Assembly: GCA_030040865.1 (NCBI GenBank)
Contig: JASHSX010000075.1
Span: 1-8,216, forward strand
Origin: Thermoplasmata archaeon
GTDB lineage: Archaea; Thermoplasmatota; Thermoplasmata; Lutacidiplasmatales; UBA184
DNA: 8,216 nucleotides
Direction of reading: 5' to 3'
The position numbers were made by a program, and so were the translations under genes. The notes below the pieces were generated by a model that saw only the letters and a list, made by a program, of their open reading frames with translations, was not told the origin of the DNA and ran no database searches. Below are positions 6,802 through 8,216 of the stretch, in pieces (within the stretch, counting starts at the first letter, position 1; each line of letters begins with the position of its first letter).

Positions 6802-7188
6802 GTGACGGAGTACCGGAAGCTAACTCGGGCCGAGGAGGCCGTCATCGTGCGCAAGGGAACGGAGCCGCCGTTCTCGGGGGAGTACGAGCACTTCCGCGGA
6901 TCGGGAACGTACACCTGCAAGCGGTGCGGCGCGGAGCTCTACCGGTCCACGGACAAGTTCGATTCGGGGTGCGGTTGGCCCAGCTTCGACGACGAGATCC
7001 CCGGGGCGGTGCGCCGTATCCCCGATCCCGACGGGTCGCGCACGGAGATCGAGTGCGCTCGCTGCGGGGCGCACTTGGGCCACGTCTTCCTGGGGGAGCG
7101 GTTCACCCCGAAGAACACGCGGCACTGCGTCAACTCGATCTCGCTCCAGTTCGTCCCGCAGGTCGCGGGGACGCGCGTCCCCCCGTGA
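6802..7188 (+). CDS. msrB: Peptide-methionine (R)-S-oxide reductase MsrB
   Basis: The enzyme reduces the R-epimer of methionine sulfoxide in proteins, repairing oxidative damage in the cytoplasm. Its electrons normally come from thioredoxin. The 128-residue product is full length for a single-domain MsrB. The structural zinc site is C39-x2-C42 with C85-x2-C88. The family signatures G-C-G-W-P-S-F (56-62) and G-H-V-F (93-96) are intact. The catalytic cysteine is C109 in R-H-C-V-N-S-I; C57 is the candidate resolving cysteine. The start is GTG at 6802, giving MTEYRKL, and fits a leaderless transcript from the box at 6773. The C-terminal tail after residue 117 is a short unconserved extension. The neighbouring CDGSH gene on the same strand has its own promoter box, so an operon is not needed. 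Confidence 0.97.
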   Translation: MTEYRKLTRAEEAVIVRKGTEPPFSGEYEHFRGSGTYTCKRCGAELYRSTDKFDSGCGWPSFDDEIPGAVRRIPDPDGSRTEIECARCGAHLGHVFLGERFTPKNTRHCVNSISLQFVPQVAGTRVPP

Positions 7189-7247
7189 CCCCGTGGACCG
7201 TCCGGCCCGACGAGGACGCCGCCTGGTAACGGCGATTTCCCTGCCCG

Positions 7248-7253
7248 CTTAAG
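7248..7253 (+). promoter_or_regulatory. CTTAAG TATA-like box of the CDGSH gene
   Basis: The box is centred about 26-27 bp before the ATG at 7277, as at msrB. This predicts a leaderless mRNA. It lies 60 bp after the msrB stop codon, so the CDGSH gene probably has its own transcript. Confidence 0.6.
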
Positions 7254-7260
7254 AAGCGAC

Positions 7261-7275
7261 TCTCGGTCACCGAGA
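7261..7275. promoter_or_regulatory. Perfect 15-bp inverted repeat between TATA box and CDGSH start (candidate operator)
   Basis: TCTCGGT-C-ACCGAGA has 7-bp arms around one central base and ends one base before the start codon. It would sit just upstream of or over the predicted transcription start, where a bound repressor would block RNA polymerase. A repeat of this size can arise by chance about once in a window of this length; the position is what makes it notable. Confidence 0.4.
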
Positions 7276-7276
7276 C

Positions 7277-7453
7277 ATGCCGAAGGTCGAGATCCGATCG
7301 ATCGAGAATGGGCCGAACCTCGTCCTCATCGACGGAAAGGCCGATGTCGCGTTCTGCCGCTGCGGCCAGTCCGAACACAAGCCCTTGTGCGACGGGACGC
7401 ACCGCAAGGTGAATTTCCGGGCCGCTGGGACCGTTACCGTCCTGACCCAGTAG
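7277..7453 (+). CDS. Small CDGSH iron-sulfur domain protein (mitoNEET-like)
   Basis: The 58-residue protein should bind a redox-active [2Fe-2S] cluster through three cysteines and one histidine. The signature is C27-x-C29-x2-S32-x3-P36-x-C38-D39-G40-T41-H42, written CRCGQSEHKPLCDGTH, which matches the CDGSH consensus at every ligand. A beta-rich N-terminal part (VEIRSIENGPNLVLIDGK) and a short tail (VNFRAAGTVTVL) flank it, as in compact prokaryotic single-domain members. No membrane segment is present. Members of this family are linked to iron, redox or electron-transfer roles, but the precise partner is not known. The ATG lies about 26 bp after a CTTAAG box. The last 20 bp overlap the convergent methyltransferase gene. 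Its small size makes it easy to miss in automated gene calling. Confidence 0.92.
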   Translation: MPKVEIRSIENGPNLVLIDGKADVAFCRCGQSEHKPLCDGTHRKVNFRAAGTVTVLTQ

Positions 7454-8216
7454 ACCGGAGCGGCCGGCCCCGGTGCGCCCGGACTCCGGGCGCGACGCCG
7501 ACGTACAGTCCCCGCGGGCCGGTCAGGCTCGTCGTGAGGTGGTGCACGCGGAGTCCGGCCCCGGTGAACGCCGAGCGCATCACGGACGGCGAGAAGAGCC
7601 CCATCTCGTGCCGCTCGACCCAGCGCTCGATCCCGTCGGGAGTCGCCGCGAGGACGTGCATATCGAGTCGCGATCGACCGCCCGTCACCCGGACATAGGT
7701 CATCCGGACGATGGGCCGCTCCTTCGTTCCGGCGACGTCGAGACGCGGGGCCCCGGGGCGAGCCTCCGCGGGCGTCAGCCACGGCTCGACGATCGCGACG
7801 CCGCCGGGGGTCAGGTGCCGTGCGAAGCACCGCAGAGTACTCCGGAGCGCGGCAGGGGAACGAACGTAGCCGATGGCGGAGAAGAGACAGGTGATCACGT
7901 CGAACCGGCGCCCCAGGTTGAAATCGACCATCGAACCGAACGCGAACGGGACCCGGGGCAGCCGCCCTCGCGCGACCGACAGCATCGACTCGCTGACGTC
8001 GAGGCCCATGGCGTCGAACGGCCCCGCGAGGCTCTCGAGGTGTTGCCCGGTGCCGCACCCGACATCGAGAAGCGTGCGCGCCGGTCGAGGGCCGTAGCGC
8101 CGGACCAGCCGGCGGATCGTTCGGGCCTCGTCCGGGTAGTCCTTCCATGCGTAGATCGCGTCGTAAACCGCGGCGAGGCGACCGAAGTCGGGCGACCGAT
8201 CCGCGGAACGATCGGA
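7434..8216 (-). CDS. Class I SAM-dependent methyltransferase, similar to aminosugar N,N-dimethyltransferases (5' end outside window)
   Basis: Read from the window edge, 260 codons remain open to a TAA at 7434-7436. The frame has no ATG or GTG between 8216 and the methionine at 8009, and that methionine lies after motif I, so the true start is beyond the window. Counting from the edge, VYDAIYAWKDY (residues 17-27) is followed by the SAM-binding motif I LLDVGCGTGQH (49-59). GLDVSESML is motif II, and RFDVITCLFSAIGY and LTPGGVAIVEPW are the later motifs. This set, especially Y-x-x-K-D-Y and F-S-x-I-G-Y, resembles TylM1/DesVI-type dTDP-aminosugar N,N-dimethyltransferases. The substrate here is not shown, and no sugar genes are visible nearby. 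The last 17 or so residues (RAHRGRPLRSTGSGR end) run beyond the usual domain end into the CDGSH gene. Confidence 0.93.
   Translation of the reverse strand, partial: SDRSADRSPDFGRLAAVYDAIYAWKDYPDEARTIRRLVRRYGPRPARTLLDVGCGTGQHLESLAGPFDAMGLDVSESMLSVARGRLPRVPFAFGSMVDFNLGRRFDVITCLFSAIGYVRSPAALRSTLRCFARHLTPGGVAIVEPWLTPAEARPGAPRLDVAGTKERPIVRMTYVRVTGGRSRLDMHVLAATPDGIERWVERHEMGLFSPSVMRSAFTGAGLRVHHLTTSLTGPRGLYVGVAPGVRAHRGRPLRSTGSGR

Noticed and set aside
7434..8009. Methyltransferase starting at the methionine at 8009
   Set aside because: The SAM-binding motif I lies upstream of this methionine in the same open frame, so it is internal and the true start is beyond the window.
7267..8148. Open frame of 293 codons on the minus strand overlapping the methyltransferase
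   Set aside because: It is out of frame with the clear SAM-binding motifs and would also cover the CDGSH gene; its translation has no domain and is Arg/Pro-rich.

Overview
The window is GC-rich and compact, with few A/T-rich stretches. It most likely comes from an archaeon, and a high-GC Thermoplasmatota-like genome is my best guess. The main support is two CTTAAG boxes centred about 26 bp upstream of two start codons (msrB and a CDGSH gene). This is the geometry of an archaeal TATA box driving a leaderless transcript. I see no Shine-Dalgarno before those starts and no bacterial -35/-10 pair. The taxon is an inference; a high-GC bacterium is not excluded from sequence alone.

Layout: 1-179 holds no gene I can defend, only two hairpins. 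180-5498 (minus) is one 1,772-residue membrane-anchored or secreted surface protein built almost entirely of about 16-17 tandem beta-sandwich-like modules. These comprise seven N-terminal IPT/TIG-like modules, four cysteine-rich Ig-like modules in the middle, and six further IPT/TIG-like modules at the C terminus. 5499-5749 is its upstream region, with a relatively A/T-rich patch and several inverted repeats. 5750-6718 (minus) is a GNAT-type acetyltransferase with a second, degenerate GNAT-like half. 6802-7188 (plus) is methionine sulfoxide reductase B. 7277-7453 (plus) is a 58-residue CDGSH iron-sulfur protein, easily missed because of its size. 7434-8216 (minus, start outside the window) is a class I SAM-dependent methyltransferase resembling the aminosugar N,N-dimethyltransferases (TylM1/DesVI type). 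It converges on the CDGSH gene and overlaps it by 20 bp.

How they fit together: msrB and the CDGSH gene both look redox-related and appear to have their own similar promoters, so they may respond together without being an operon. The GNAT gene is divergent from msrB and may share its palindromic CTTAAG element. The giant protein lies downstream of the GNAT gene on the same strand, but a 251-bp gap suggests separate transcription. I see no mobile element, CRISPR array, tRNA or rRNA. The least ordinary items are the mosaic repeat architecture of the giant protein and the small palindrome between the TATA box and start of the CDGSH gene.
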